The notes below the pieces were generated by a model. It saw only the letters and a program-made list of their open reading frames with translations. It was not told where the DNA came from and did not search any database. Both the position numbers and the translations under genes were made by a program. DNA of 30,920 nucleotides, from the IMG/VR virus record IMGVR_UViG_3300044678_001378, positions 1 to 30,920 of that record. One strand, given 5' to 3'. How positions within the stretch are numbered: position 1 is the stretch's first letter; the number at the start of each line of letters is the position of its first letter. Origin of the DNA: a virus. Below, piece after piece: positions 15,757-24,103 of the stretch.

Positions 15757-16854
15757 TTAAGTTTTAATCCAAGGAGTATATTTATTAAATGCTGGAATTA
15801 CTGGAGATTGTCTAGTTAATGTTGATGTTCTTAATTGTCCAACATTACCAGCAGCAACCCACAAATTATCTCCATAGGCAACGGAGTTAATATACGCTAA
15901 ACCAGGGTTTAAATTACTTTGAAAAAAATTTGAGGTTTGAGTTGTCCAGGTTGTTCCATCTGTTGAAGTTCTTAATTGTCCAACACCAGCACCACCCACA
16001 ACCCACATGTTATTTCCATAGGCAACGGAATAAAGATCAGTTGTCCCAAAGTTTGAGGTTCGGGTTGTCCAGGTTATTGCATCTGTTGAAGTTCTTAATG
16101 ACCCATTTGAACCACCTGCAACCCACAGGTTATTTCCATAGGCAACGGAGTAAATTGATCCTGAAAAGTTTGAGGTTCGGGTTGTCCAGGTTGTTCCATC
16201 TGTTGAAGTTCTTAATGCCGCAGTACCAACAGCAACCCACAAATTATCTCCATAGGCAACGTAGTTAATATCACTTGTCCCAAAGTTTGAGGTTCGGGTT
16301 GTCCAGGTTGTGGCATCTGTTGAGGTTCTTATTTGTCCACCATTGCCACCTGCAACCCACAGGTTATTTCCATAGGCAACGGAGTTAATCTGAGTTGTCC
16401 CAAAGTTTGAGGTTTGTGTTGTCCAGGTTATGGCATCTGTTGAGGTTCTTATTTGTCCACCATTGCTACCTGCAACCCACAGGCTATTTCCATAGGCAAC
16501 GGAGAAAATATTACTTGTCCCAAAGTTTGAGGTTCGGGTTGTCCAAGTTATTGCATCTGTTGAAGTTCTTAATGCCCCACTTGAACCAACTGCAACCCAC
16601 AGGTTATTTCCATAGGCAACGGAGTAAATAATACCATTTGATAGAAATCCTGAGTCTCGGGTTGTCCAAATATGTAGTGATTCAAAATCTTTATAATTTT
16701 TAAAAGATTTTATTCTTGGATCAGTATCACTATAAACAATATCTGATCTAATCCAACCAGGACCAGGAGATCCTAATTCTGTTAATCTAAATATTACATC
16801 ACCAAAACGGTATTTATTTGTATTTTTAGTACCTTTAAAATTACCATTGTTCAT
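15757..16854 (-). CDS. Seven-bladed beta-propeller fibre protein (copy 3)
   Basis: A 365-residue protein made of a unique N-terminal region of about 60 residues (MNNGNFKGTKN, then a PGPGWIRSD motif) and seven tandem repeats of about 40 residues with the pattern ITWTTRTSNF-G-x-SVAYGNNLWVAGG-x-GQIRTSTDA. Seven WTT...W-V...RTS repeats should close as a seven-bladed propeller of BNR/YCF48 type. The last blade has an insertion (NFFQSNLNPGLAYI). The C-terminus is a hydrophobic, aromatic tail (FNKYTPWIKT). Propellers of this type commonly bind sugars or proteins, so this is a candidate receptor-binding head. It overlaps the preceding copy by 4 bases (ATGA). Confidence 0.85.
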   Translation of the reverse strand: MNNGNFKGTKNTNKYRFGDVIFRLTELGSPGPGWIRSDIVYSDTDPRIKSFKNYKDFESLHIWTTRDSGFLSNGIIYSVAYGNNLWVAVGSSGALRTSTDAITWTTRTSNFGTSNIFSVAYGNSLWVAGSNGGQIRTSTDAITWTTQTSNFGTTQINSVAYGNNLWVAGGNGGQIRTSTDATTWTTRTSNFGTSDINYVAYGDNLWVAVGTAALRTSTDGTTWTTRTSNFSGSIYSVAYGNNLWVAGGSNGSLRTSTDAITWTTRTSNFGTTDLYSVAYGNNMWVVGGAGVGQLRTSTDGTTWTTQTSNFFQSNLNPGLAYINSVAYGDNLWVAAGNVGQLRTSTLTRQSPVIPAFNKYTPWIKT

Positions 16855-18815
16855 TTTTTAATCCACCCAAAAATAGGTCCTATTTTTAAAAATGGAATAG
16901 TAACTTTCGTAAAATCAGAAGTTCTTAATAACCCACTTGAACCAACTGCAACCCACAGGTTATTTCCATAGGCAACGGAGTTAATACTACCTACCCCAAA
17001 GTTTGAGGTTTGGGTTGTCCAGGTTGTGGTATTTGTTGAGGTTCTTATTTGTCCAACATCGCCAACAGCAACCCACAGGTTATTTTCATAGACAACGTAG
17101 TTAATATCACTTGTCCCAAAGTTTGAGGTTTGGGTTGTCCAGGTTGTGGCATCTGTTGAGGTTCTTATTTGTCCAGACCGACCACCTGCAACCCACAGGC
17201 TATTTCCATAGGCAACGGAGACAATAATAGTTGTCCCAAAGTTTGAGGTTCGGGTTGTCCAGGTTATTGCATCTGTTGAAGTTCTTAATTCCCCAGTTGA
17301 ACCACCAGCAACCCACAAATCATTTCCATAGGCAACGGAGTAAATAGTACTTGACCCAAAGTTTGAGGTTCGGGTTGTCCAAGTTATTGCATCTGTTGAA
17401 GTTCTTATTTGTCCACCATCACCACCTACAACCCACAGGTTATTTCCATAGGCAACGGAGTAAATAGTACTTGACCCAAAGTTTGAGGTTCGGGTTGTCC
17501 AGGTTATTGCATCTGTTGAAGTTCTTATTCTTCCACCTACACCACCTGCAACCCATAGGTTATTTTTATAGGCAACGGAGTAAATAGTACTTGTCCCAAA
17601 GTTTGAGGTTCGGGTTGTCCAGGTTATTGCATCTGTTGAGGTTCTTATTTGTCCACCATTGCCACCTGCAACCCACAGGCTATTTCCATAGGCAACGGAG
17701 TTAATAGTACTTGTCCCAAAGTTTGGGGTTTGGGTTGTCCAGGTTATAGAACTAGGAAAATATTGTTGTAATAAACTAGATAATTTACTATTATTTGTGA
17801 TTAAAGAACCGTCTGCTTTAACCCAATCAGGACCTGGTGAAAAATATCCAAATCTTACTTCTCCAGTTTTGTACACTGATAAATTATTATTAGTACCGCT
17901 TAAATTACTTTTATTCATTTTGTAAAACCTCTAACAATATTATTAAATATAAATGGTGGTGCCGCTCTTTTAACGGTTGAAGTTCTTAATTGTCCAAAAT
18001 TACCAACAGCAACCCACAAATCATTTCCATAGGCAACGGAGTTAATACTTGTTTGCCCAAAGTTTGAGGTTTGGGTTGTCCAGGTTATTGCATCTGTTGA
18101 AGTTCTTAATCCCCCATTTGAAGCACCTGCAACCCACAGGTTATTTCCATAGGCAACGGAGTTAATATCAGTTGTAAAGTTTGACCTTTGTGTTGTCCAA
18201 GTTATTGCATCTGTTGAAGTTGATAAATTCGGAACATTACCAACAGCAACCCACAAATTATCTCCATAGGCAACGGATAAAATATTAACATTTCCTGAAT
18301 TAAAACCTGAAGATCTACTTGTCCAGGTTATTGCATCTGTTGAAGTTCTTAATTGTCCAGAATCACCAACAGCAACCCACAAATTATCTCCATAGGCAAC
18401 GGAGTTAACGCCACCTGATCCCAAAAAGTTTGAGGTTTGTGTTGTCCAGGTTATTGCATCTGTTGAAGTTCTTATTTGCAAACTCTCACCACCTGCAACC
18501 CATAGGTTATTTCCATAGGCAACGGAGTTAATCTGAGTTGTCCCAAAGTTTGAGGTTCGGGTTGTCCAGGTTATGGCATCTGTTGAAGTTCTTAATGCCC
18601 CAGAATTACCAACAGCAACCCACAAATCATTTCCATAGGCAACGGAGTTAATAGTACTTGTCCCAAAGTTTGAGGTTTGTGTTGTCCAGGTTATTGCATC
18701 TGTTGAAGTTCTTATTTGTCCACCACCGCCACCTGCAACCCACAGGTTATTTCCATATGCAACGGAAAAAACACCACTTCCCCCAAAGTTTGAGGTTTGT
18801 GTTGTCCAAATTGCT
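15835..18815 (-). repeat. Array of 120-bp propeller-blade repeats across three genes
   Basis: About 21 direct repeats with a 120-bp period (40 codons) run through the three propeller genes. Segments such as CAAAGTTTGAGGTTCGGGTT and TTTCCATAGGCAACGGAG recur almost unchanged, while short positions between them vary. Conservation at the DNA level, not only the protein level, means that recombination or slippage between repeats could shuffle, add or remove blades. Confidence 0.9.
16851..17918 (-). CDS. Seven-bladed beta-propeller fibre protein (copy 2)
   Basis: A 355-residue protein with a short N-terminal part (MNKSNLSGTNN, PGPDWVKADGS) followed by exactly seven 40-residue repeats (WTT..TSNFG....SVAYGN.LWVAGG.GGQIRTSTDA). 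It ends in an aromatic tail, IGPIFGWIKK. Blades are highly uniform; differences concentrate in the two to four residues after NFG and after VAGG, which form the exposed loops of a propeller. Coupled by ATGA to copies 1 and 3. Together the three genes give 21 near-identical blades. Confidence 0.85.
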   Translation of the reverse strand: MNKSNLSGTNNNLSVYKTGEVRFGYFSPGPDWVKADGSLITNNSKLSSLLQQYFPSSITWTTQTPNFGTSTINSVAYGNSLWVAGGNGGQIRTSTDAITWTTRTSNFGTSTIYSVAYKNNLWVAGGVGGRIRTSTDAITWTTRTSNFGSSTIYSVAYGNNLWVVGGDGGQIRTSTDAITWTTRTSNFGSSTIYSVAYGNDLWVAGGSTGELRTSTDAITWTTRTSNFGTTIIVSVAYGNSLWVAGGRSGQIRTSTDATTWTTQTSNFGTSDINYVVYENNLWVAVGDVGQIRTSTNTTTWTTQTSNFGVGSINSVAYGNNLWVAVGSSGLLRTSDFTKVTIPFLKIGPIFGWIKK

Positions 18816-19003
18816 GCATCGTAGTAAGAAATTCTATTAACAATATTAATACCATCTAATGTTTTATATCTATTATCAACTGGAAATCCTTCAAGTGTAT
18901 ATCTAATTTCATCAAAATCATTAATATCATTAGGTTCTGAATTTATTTCAGACGATGTTGAAATACCGTCAAATTTGGTACCTTTAAGGGTTCCTTTGTT
19001 CAA
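17915..19003 (-). CDS. Seven-bladed beta-propeller fibre protein (copy 1)
   Basis: A 362-residue first member of the propeller trio. The start codon is TTG at 19003 (MNKGTLKGTKFDG); it shares the MNK-x-L-x-GT opening with the other two copies, which argues for this start. A unique 65-residue N-terminal region precedes seven repeats. Blades 4 and 5 carry extra residues (SNFLGSGGVN, SGFNSGNVNIL) and blade 5 has LSTSTDA in place of RTSTDA. The end is FNNIVRGFTK. A GGGGG stretch about 10 bases upstream of the TTG, overlapping the stop of the 19017 gene, may act as a weak ribosome site. Confidence 0.85.
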   Translation of the reverse strand: MNKGTLKGTKFDGISTSSEINSEPNDINDFDEIRYTLEGFPVDNRYKTLDGINIVNRISYYDAAIWTTQTSNFGGSGVFSVAYGNNLWVAGGGGGQIRTSTDAITWTTQTSNFGTSTINSVAYGNDLWVAVGNSGALRTSTDAITWTTRTSNFGTTQINSVAYGNNLWVAGGESLQIRTSTDAITWTTQTSNFLGSGGVNSVAYGDNLWVAVGDSGQLRTSTDAITWTSRSSGFNSGNVNILSVAYGDNLWVAVGNVPNLSTSTDAITWTTQRSNFTTDINSVAYGNNLWVAGASNGGLRTSTDAITWTTQTSNFGQTSINSVAYGNDLWVAVGNFGQLRTSTVKRAAPPFIFNNIVRGFTK

Positions 19004-19016
19004 TTAGAACTACCCC

Positions 19017-19397
19017 CTAGAAGTCTCCACCAAATGCAGATACATGATATGTTTCTGATGCATGAGTAGTTGCACGTAGAGAGTATCCAGAAGGTAAAAC
19101 AAAATTGTTAAATGCTATTGTTGTTGTATATGAAGGAGTAGATGCTCCAGCAGTAGTTGCGATGGCTAAGATTTCTTGTAATAAATAATAAGTAGAGCCT
19201 GTGTAAATAAATAATCTAACTACGTTTGAAGTAGATGTTCCTGCTGCTGTAATTGTTACTTCATCAATTCTAGATCCAGAGGATCCTGCTGTAAAAACTG
19301 TGCCAACGTTAGTTGGTGCAGTGCGAGAGGTGTCTGCTGTTGATATTGATACACCACTATATCTTACTGTTGATGCAAAATTTGGGGTAGTTGCCAT
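19017..19397 (-). CDS. Beta-rich structural protein (distant paralogue family)
   Basis: A 126-residue protein (MATTPNFASTVRYSGVSIS) with SRIDEVTITAAGTSTSNVVRLFIYTG, a loop rich in Thr/Ser/Ala and a final LPSGYSLRATTHASETYHVSAFGGDF. The overall plan (an interface strand, a TV-x-L-FIY strand, then a polar apex and a closing aromatic strand) matches the 3862 and 8804 proteins. It is probably a small virion protein at a fibre base. Its start has AAAAAGGAGA and an extended -10 box upstream; the propeller trio follows after 13 bases, so the propellers are likely transcribed from here. Confidence 0.7.
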   Translation of the reverse strand: MATTPNFASTVRYSGVSISTADTSRTAPTNVGTVFTAGSSGSRIDEVTITAAGTSTSNVVRLFIYTGSTYYLLQEILAIATTAGASTPSYTTTIAFNNFVLPSGYSLRATTHASETYHVSAFGGDF

Positions 19398-19414
19398 TAT
19401 AATCTCCTTTTTAA

Positions 19415-19423
19415 ATTATACCA
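19415..19423 (-). promoter_or_regulatory. Extended -10 promoter for the 19017 gene and propeller trio
   Basis: Minus strand TGGTATAAT, 17 bases before the ATG at 19397, next to the stop of the gene at 19428. The AAAAAGGAGA ribosome site lies between. No clear -35. Confidence 0.6.
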
Positions 19424-19427
19424 TGTA

Positions 19428-21473
19428 CTATTTAAACGTACTTACTGCATATATTAATCCATATACGTTTGTTACGTCAGTCTGGGTTGCCCCAGCATTA
19501 TCTTCAACATTAAAACCTACAAGGTTTAACGTTGTTCTTTGGGTTTCAGCAATATCATTATCTTCAATAGTGGAGTATCCTCCACCTCCACCACCTCCTG
19601 CATTTGCAGTAATGATAACTATATTATTTGCATCGTCATATGTTGCTGAAGCATTTACATGTGATGCATGGTTAAATAATGCTGCTGCTTGATCTTGAAT
19701 ATATTCATTACCAGTAGCATTTTGTGGTACGTAAGAACTAGATGCTGATGACTGTGTTAAATAAAGAGATGATGCCCCAGATTGACTTAGGTAAGTTGAA
19801 CTAGCAGATGCTGCAGTTAATCCTGCTGATTGGGTTAAATAGGTGTTTGAAGCGTCTGTTTGTGTAAGGTAGGTAGCAGACAATCCTATAACATTAGAGT
19901 TATCAATATTTCCTTCAAAAGTTCCTGCTTTAATTGTTTCATATTGTGCGTTGGTAAAATCTATTGTTGTAGATATAGAACTTGCTGATACATTAGAAAA
20001 AAGTTTCCATTTGTTATCACTTTTATCATATACCAAACCTCTATGTTTATGAGTTTGTTCTGTATCTCCAGTTTGTCCATAAGATGCTGTAAATCCTTGA
20101 TCTAAAACATCTTCTTGTTGTTGCTGAGTTGATAAGTTAATAACTGAGTCTGTAACATTAAGATTTGTTGCATCTATATATGTTGCAGACCCTGCAACGT
20201 ATAGATTTCCACTTATTGTTAATCCACCTATAACACTTCCACCGCTTAATGGTAAATATGTAGCACTTGCTGCATTTATTGCTCTTTGGTTTGTAAAGTA
20301 TAAATTAGTTCCTTCTTCTATATTAGAAGTAGTTAAAGCATTTATTTGAGAATCTGTATACCCGCTTGCTGCGTTATAAGCAGAAACAGAGGCGGAATTT
20401 AAATAAGTTTGTAAACTTTCATTTTGCCATACACTAGAAGAATTGTTATAAAGTAAAATATCATTGTCTTGAGGACTAGATATAGATATGTCATGAATAT
20501 CTTCTAAATGCCCACTACTTGATGGTCTTACAAACAAAATTCCTGTTGTTTGGTGTCTTATTATAATTATTGCAACAACTATTTCATGTTGTGGTTTTAC
20601 ATTTGTTAATTTACCAGGAACTGTTGGATGAACATAAAGTATGTCTCCAGCAGACCAGTTTTCATCTCCAACACTTATTGATGTTGATGAAGTTCCTCTT
20701 GTATCTAAATCTCTTACGTATCCAAAATGCTGTACAAAACCATTTACCCCACTTGATATCGATTCTGTGGCAAGACCCATAAATCTAACTTCTCTAACTG
20801 ATCCATCTGCAACATATGGAGTAACTTGTATTCTTCCACTTGACTCAACACCAGATGCATAAAGTGCAGTTCCTTTTCCTATTGTAGAACCAGTTGAGTT
20901 TCTGACTCTAAAAACTGACTCTTCTCCAAGGTGTATATGTTTTCCTGAAGATAAACCTAAGTTTAAAGTTCCTTCTGCTGAGTCCCATCCCATTAATCCA
21001 GTAACTGGATTTGTATTTGCAGTAGTATCAAATTGTATATAATCGGGGGTAGAAATAGAATTAACATTAGTATAATTACCTGTTGAATTAATAGTAATAC
21101 TATCTGTTGTACCTGATGCTGATATAGTTATATTTTCACCAGCAATAAAAGTTAAAGTATCAGAGTTACTATCTGCAGAAATAGTTTCGGTAGAAGGGTT
21201 TGTAGTTATACTTGAAAATATATTTAATGATGATACTTCTGTATCTGTATAATAATTTGCTTCTGATAAAGCATATGCAGATGCACTTGATACTATAGAA
21301 TAATCAATGCTAACTGATCCAGATCCACCGCCACTTAACTCAGCCCAAGCACCATTAGAATAAACTTTTACAACATCATCGGTAGTATTAAAATATAGTT
21401 GACCCTCTGACCCAGTTGCTGGATCCGAGGCTAAACCTACTAAACCTAACGGTGTTAAAAACTTTTTTGCCAT
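19428..21473 (-). CDS. Tail fibre protein
   Basis: A 681-residue fibre protein with an N-terminal attachment domain MAKKFLTPLGLVGLASDP, then GSEGQLYFNTTDDVVKVYSNGAW, shared with the 21526 protein. Central parts include HLGEESVFRVRNSTG (about 180-195), QHFGYVRDLDTRG and a SVGDENWSAGDILYVHPTVPGKLTN block typical of aquatic-phage fibres. A distal shaft has repeated Ala/Ser-Tyr-Leu units (ASNTYLTQSAGLTAASASSTYLSQSGASSLYLTQSS), probably coiled or beta-helical, then NEYIQDQAAALFNHASH and a glycine stretch GGGGGGGYS before the end. A predicted long tail fibre. Confidence 0.85.
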   Translation of the reverse strand: MAKKFLTPLGLVGLASDPATGSEGQLYFNTTDDVVKVYSNGAWAELSGGGSGSVSIDYSIVSSASAYALSEANYYTDTEVSSLNIFSSITTNPSTETISADSNSDTLTFIAGENITISASGTTDSITINSTGNYTNVNSISTPDYIQFDTTANTNPVTGLMGWDSAEGTLNLGLSSGKHIHLGEESVFRVRNSTGSTIGKGTALYASGVESSGRIQVTPYVADGSVREVRFMGLATESISSGVNGFVQHFGYVRDLDTRGTSSTSISVGDENWSAGDILYVHPTVPGKLTNVKPQHEIVVAIIIIRHQTTGILFVRPSSSGHLEDIHDISISSPQDNDILLYNNSSSVWQNESLQTYLNSASVSAYNAASGYTDSQINALTTSNIEEGTNLYFTNQRAINAASATYLPLSGGSVIGGLTISGNLYVAGSATYIDATNLNVTDSVINLSTQQQQEDVLDQGFTASYGQTGDTEQTHKHRGLVYDKSDNKWKLFSNVSASSISTTIDFTNAQYETIKAGTFEGNIDNSNVIGLSATYLTQTDASNTYLTQSAGLTAASASSTYLSQSGASSLYLTQSSASSSYVPQNATGNEYIQDQAAALFNHASHVNASATYDDANNIVIITANAGGGGGGGYSTIEDNDIAETQRTTLNLVGFNVEDNAGATQTDVTNVYGLIYAVSTFK

Positions 21474-21489
21474 ATCAATCCTTTTGTAA

Positions 21490-21513
21490 GGAGGCAGATT
21501 TTATTCTGCCCCC
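21490..21513 (-). other. Intergenic hairpin between two fibre genes
   Basis: Minus strand GGGGGCAGA / TCTGCCTCC (one G-U pair) with a short AT-rich loop, between the genes at 21526 and 19428. It is not followed by a U-run on the minus strand, so it is probably an mRNA stability or processing hairpin rather than a full terminator. The same TCTGCC arm occurs in the terminator at 3505-3532. Confidence 0.45.
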
Positions 21514-21525
21514 CACTTTTTATTA

Positions 21526-22953
21526 TTACGCTATTATTACAACGCGATATGCATTGTTAGTTGGAACAATACCAAATGTAACTGTTACGTTATTTGCGTC
21601 TGTTCTAACTACGTCAACTTCAACTGTTTCATATGTTGAGTTGTCATAAACGTTTACTACAGCATCTCTTGAGTTAAGATTATGTGTAATTGCAAATGTT
21701 GTTGCAGATCCGTTTCCAACATTAGCAGATGCTTTTCTTGTGAAGCCATCTGTTACTAATGCTGCTTCTAGTGATACCTTATCTACACTTAAACCATTGG
21801 TTGTTGTTAAGAAAGATGCAGAGGCAGCACCAGAAAGAATTACATTTGCACGTAATTCTTCTTGTCCAGGTCCATTATCTTGATATACAAAATCAATTGT
21901 TTCGCTATCAAGCATAAATGAATTTACTGTACTTTTTACTGAAGAATTAAAATCAGTTATAACAGAAGCAGAATGTGTGTGTCCTTCTAATGAGAGTGCA
22001 TATGATGCACTACCGTTATTAGATGTCCATTTCTTTTCTGATTCATCCCAGAAAAGTTCTGCATTTGGAGCGTCTCCACGTTCTATTTCAATACCAGCAT
22101 CTGTAGTAGGTGCACCAGTAGCATTGCTATTTAGTACAACTTTATTATCTTCTACTTGTAGTGTTGCTGTATTTAGGTAGGTTGTGCTTCCAGAAACTGT
22201 TAAGTCACCAGTTACAACAAGGCTGCCACCGATTGTTACATCGTCTGGTAGTCCAATTGTTACTGCACCAGCGGATGCTGATACTGTAACTTCATTTGCT
22301 GTTCCAGATAGACTTGTTACACCAGTGTTAGAAATTGTTAGAGAAGATCCTTCTCCACCACTTCCAGAAACGCTAATTCCTGTACCAGCGGTTGCTCCAG
22401 CAACATAGTCACCAGTTGTATCGGTTCCTAATGCTACAGAGTTTGCTCCAACTGTTGCATTAATTGTAATATCTTGTGAACCATTAAATGATGCACTACC
22501 ACTTAAGTCTCCACCTAAACTAATTGTTCGAGCGGTTGCTAAAGTAGTTGCTGTGTTAGCATTTCCTGTTGTATCAGCATTGATAGTTGATGGTAAACTA
22601 ATTGTTACAGCACCTGCTGATGCAGATACTTCAACTTCGTTTGCGGTTCCTAAAACACTTGTTACTCCAGTATTTGCAATTGTTAAAGTTCCAGCCTCAT
22701 CATTATAATTTAATGATATTGCTGTTCCTGCTACTAATAAATCATTTACTGCGTCTTGTAGTTGTTCTACTGTTTGACCAATAACTTGCCAGGCTGATGC
22801 TCCACCATTGTAATACTTTAGTTGCGAATCCGCAGTATTATAATAAATTTGACCAGCGACTGGACTAGCAGGATCTGAGGCTAAGTTTTGAATTCGTGCA
22901 TTTTGCAGTTCTAACTTATTCAGATCAATTGGCGTTAAAAATTTTCTAGCCAT
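21526..22953 (-). CDS. Tail fibre protein
   Basis: A 475-residue fibre protein beginning MARKFLTPIDLNKLELQNA with NLASDPASPVAGQIYYNT, a very common fibre N-terminus in aquatic and actinobacterial phages. Two copies of a TSVLGTANEVEVSASAGAVTISLPS / TSLSGTANEVTVSASAGAVTIGLPD block (about 115-145 and 210-240) form an internal repeat. A GSTTYLNTATLQVEDNKVVLNSNATGAP stretch with IEIERGDAPNAELFWDES follows, another recurrent fibre motif. The C-terminus (ATTFAITHNLNSRDAVVNVYDN) resembles the tip strand of the 22987 protein. AAAAGGAGA precedes the start. Confidence 0.85.
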   Translation of the reverse strand: MARKFLTPIDLNKLELQNARIQNLASDPASPVAGQIYYNTADSQLKYYNGGASAWQVIGQTVEQLQDAVNDLLVAGTAISLNYNDEAGTLTIANTGVTSVLGTANEVEVSASAGAVTISLPSTINADTTGNANTATTLATARTISLGGDLSGSASFNGSQDITINATVGANSVALGTDTTGDYVAGATAGTGISVSGSGGEGSSLTISNTGVTSLSGTANEVTVSASAGAVTIGLPDDVTIGGSLVVTGDLTVSGSTTYLNTATLQVEDNKVVLNSNATGAPTTDAGIEIERGDAPNAELFWDESEKKWTSNNGSASYALSLEGHTHSASVITDFNSSVKSTVNSFMLDSETIDFVYQDNGPGQEELRANVILSGAASASFLTTTNGLSVDKVSLEAALVTDGFTRKASANVGNGSATTFAITHNLNSRDAVVNVYDNSTYETVEVDVVRTDANNVTVTFGIVPTNNAYRVVIIA

Positions 22954-22986
22954 TTGTTTCTCCTTTTATTTCTTTATTTTTTCGCA

Positions 22987-23337
22987 TTATGATAAATAAG
23001 CCTTCCCCGAGAACGCACTCGAAAAAGATAGTACTACAGTATTTGCATTTGGATAGTTATATGACCCCTCAACAACTGTTCCTCCAGAATCAACTACTGT
23101 TATATTGGGTACAAAACCCAAACCGTGTGTTATGTTCCATGTATCTGAAGCAATGTTTTGTGTATGAGCATATCCCAACGCTGTAGGATCTATTTGACCT
23201 GATGGACCTTGTGGACCAGATGTTCCGATACTTACTTCTACTAAAGTTTCATTTACTATTACATCTATGTTAGATTCAGTAATTGCTAATTCAATTGGGT
23301 TTTCTATTACTTCGATAGTTACATTTCCGTCAGCCAT
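22987..23337 (-). CDS. Short fibre-tip protein
   Basis: A 116-residue protein with an N-terminal beta-region (VTIEVIENPIELAITESNIDV), a very short collagen-like GTSGPQGPSG spacer and a C-terminal WNITHGLGFVPNITVVDSGGTVVEGS module ending in FSGKAYLS. The ITHxLGxxPxVTVVDSxGxxVEG pattern is a common terminal domain of phage tail fibres. It starts at a TAATG overlap with the 23337 connector gene, so the two proteins are coupled and may assemble together. Confidence 0.8.
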   Translation of the reverse strand: MADGNVTIEVIENPIELAITESNIDVIVNETLVEVSIGTSGPQGPSGQIDPTALGYAHTQNIASDTWNITHGLGFVPNITVVDSGGTVVEGSYNYPNANTVVLSFSSAFSGKAYLS

Positions 23338-23687
23338 TATCTGGTTACCTCTGGGCTAACTATAAAAGATCCTTCAACAAGTCTGTCAACTGTTCCATTT
23401 GCTGCTTGTACTTCTAGGTCGTAAACAAAGTTTCCAGCACTTAGTGCTGCTGTTGCGGATGCTGATATTAATATATCTATAGTTCCAGCACTACCACCAA
23501 GGGTAATGCCGCTGCCAGAAGTTAAAGATACTAATGTGCTTGTAGCGTAATGGGCTTCTCTTACTTGAAGTCTTGAAGAATATCCAGTAAGATTTACTGG
23601 TACATCTTCTATTTTATAAGTTAAACGGCGATTAAACGTGCTTCCTTGCGGGCATAAAAAGTTAACTCGTCCTGGGGTCAAGGACAT
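23337..23687 (-). CDS. BppU-N-like fibre connector domain protein
   Basis: A 116-residue paralogue of the 6189 protein: LCPQGSTFNRRLTYK, an LTGYSSRLQVREAH strand, SAGNFVYDLEVQ and final EGSFIVSPEVTR. The RNF/FNR turn and the YDLEV strand are the family's usual landmarks. It has GGAGTG upstream of its ATG and an extended -10 box with a small hairpin (23701-23718) in the leader. It heads the group of fibre genes 23687 down to 19428. Confidence 0.75.
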   Translation of the reverse strand: MSLTPGRVNFLCPQGSTFNRRLTYKIEDVPVNLTGYSSRLQVREAHYATSTLVSLTSGSGITLGGSAGTIDILISASATAALSAGNFVYDLEVQAANGTVDRLVEGSFIVSPEVTR

Positions 23688-23700
23688 ATTGACACACTCC

Positions 23701-23732
23701 TAGATGAAGTATCATCTAATCACATTATACCA
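23701..23732 (-). promoter_or_regulatory. Extended -10 promoter and leader hairpin for the 23687 gene
   Basis: Minus strand TGGTATAAT at 23724-23732, then a leader with the perfect hairpin TAGATGA-TACT-TCATCTA (23701-23718) just before the AGGAG ribosome site. The hairpin could shield or present the site. No strong -35. Confidence 0.55.
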
Positions 23733-23737
23733 AACTA

Positions 23738-24049
23738 TTATTTATCAACTATAACTGTAACTATGTCTTTAATGACCTTTAATTCCCCTGAGATCTCAGA
23801 TACCTGTTGTTTCATTTTGTTTTGGTCTCGGCGAATATAATCAATTTTATCTGACATTGATGAGCCACCATTGGGCAATATTTGTCTTTCAATTTTTTCT
23901 AGTCTTTCTATTAAAGTATCGCCTTTTTTATTTTTACCAAAAATTCCTTCGAATCGTCTGGCAATTGCATATCCTGTGGTTAACGCGATAACAACAACTG
24001 TTAACATCTGCCAGGTTTCGGCGAGGGTAGCAAGAATATTCATTTCCAT
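23738..24049 (-). CDS. Membrane-anchored coiled-coil protein (XhlA/holin-like)
   Basis: A 103-residue protein with one N-terminal hydrophobic segment (about 12-29, QMLTVVVIALTTGYAIARR), a basic linker (GIFGKNKKGDT), and a long heptad region with repeated Ile/Leu spacing (LIERLEKIERQIL, KIDYIRRDQNKMKQQVSEISGELKVI). The layout resembles XhlA-type holin partners or small spanin-like proteins, but this is inference. Two ATGs are possible (24049 and 24043). A TGTTATAAT box ends 10 bases before 24049, leaving almost no leader, so translation may be near-leaderless. It lies at the head of the late block. Confidence 0.7.
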   Translation of the reverse strand: MEMNILATLAETWQMLTVVVIALTTGYAIARRFEGIFGKNKKGDTLIERLEKIERQILPNGGSSMSDKIDYIRRDQNKMKQQVSEISGELKVIKDIVTVIVDK

Positions 24050-24059
24050 TGTAATAACA

Positions 24060-24097
24060 ATTATAACATTGACTTTTGTTATTTATACCACTATAAT
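24060..24097. promoter_or_regulatory. Divergent promoter pair
   Basis: Minus strand: TGTTATAAT (24060-24068), an extended -10 for the gene at 24049. Plus strand: TTGACT (24069-24074), exact 17-base spacer, TATAAT (24092-24097). For the plus promoter the predicted +1 falls at or next to the A of the ATG at 24104, so its transcript should be leaderless. The two promoters overlap, so polymerases on them may exclude each other. Confidence 0.7.
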
Positions 24098-24103
24098 TAG
24101 AAT

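Noticed and set aside
15930-16631. Plus-strand open frames with LxQPTGYFHRQR repeats across the propeller genes
   Set aside because: These are antisense shadows of the 120-bp blade repeats; no ribosome sites, and composition follows the minus-strand genes.
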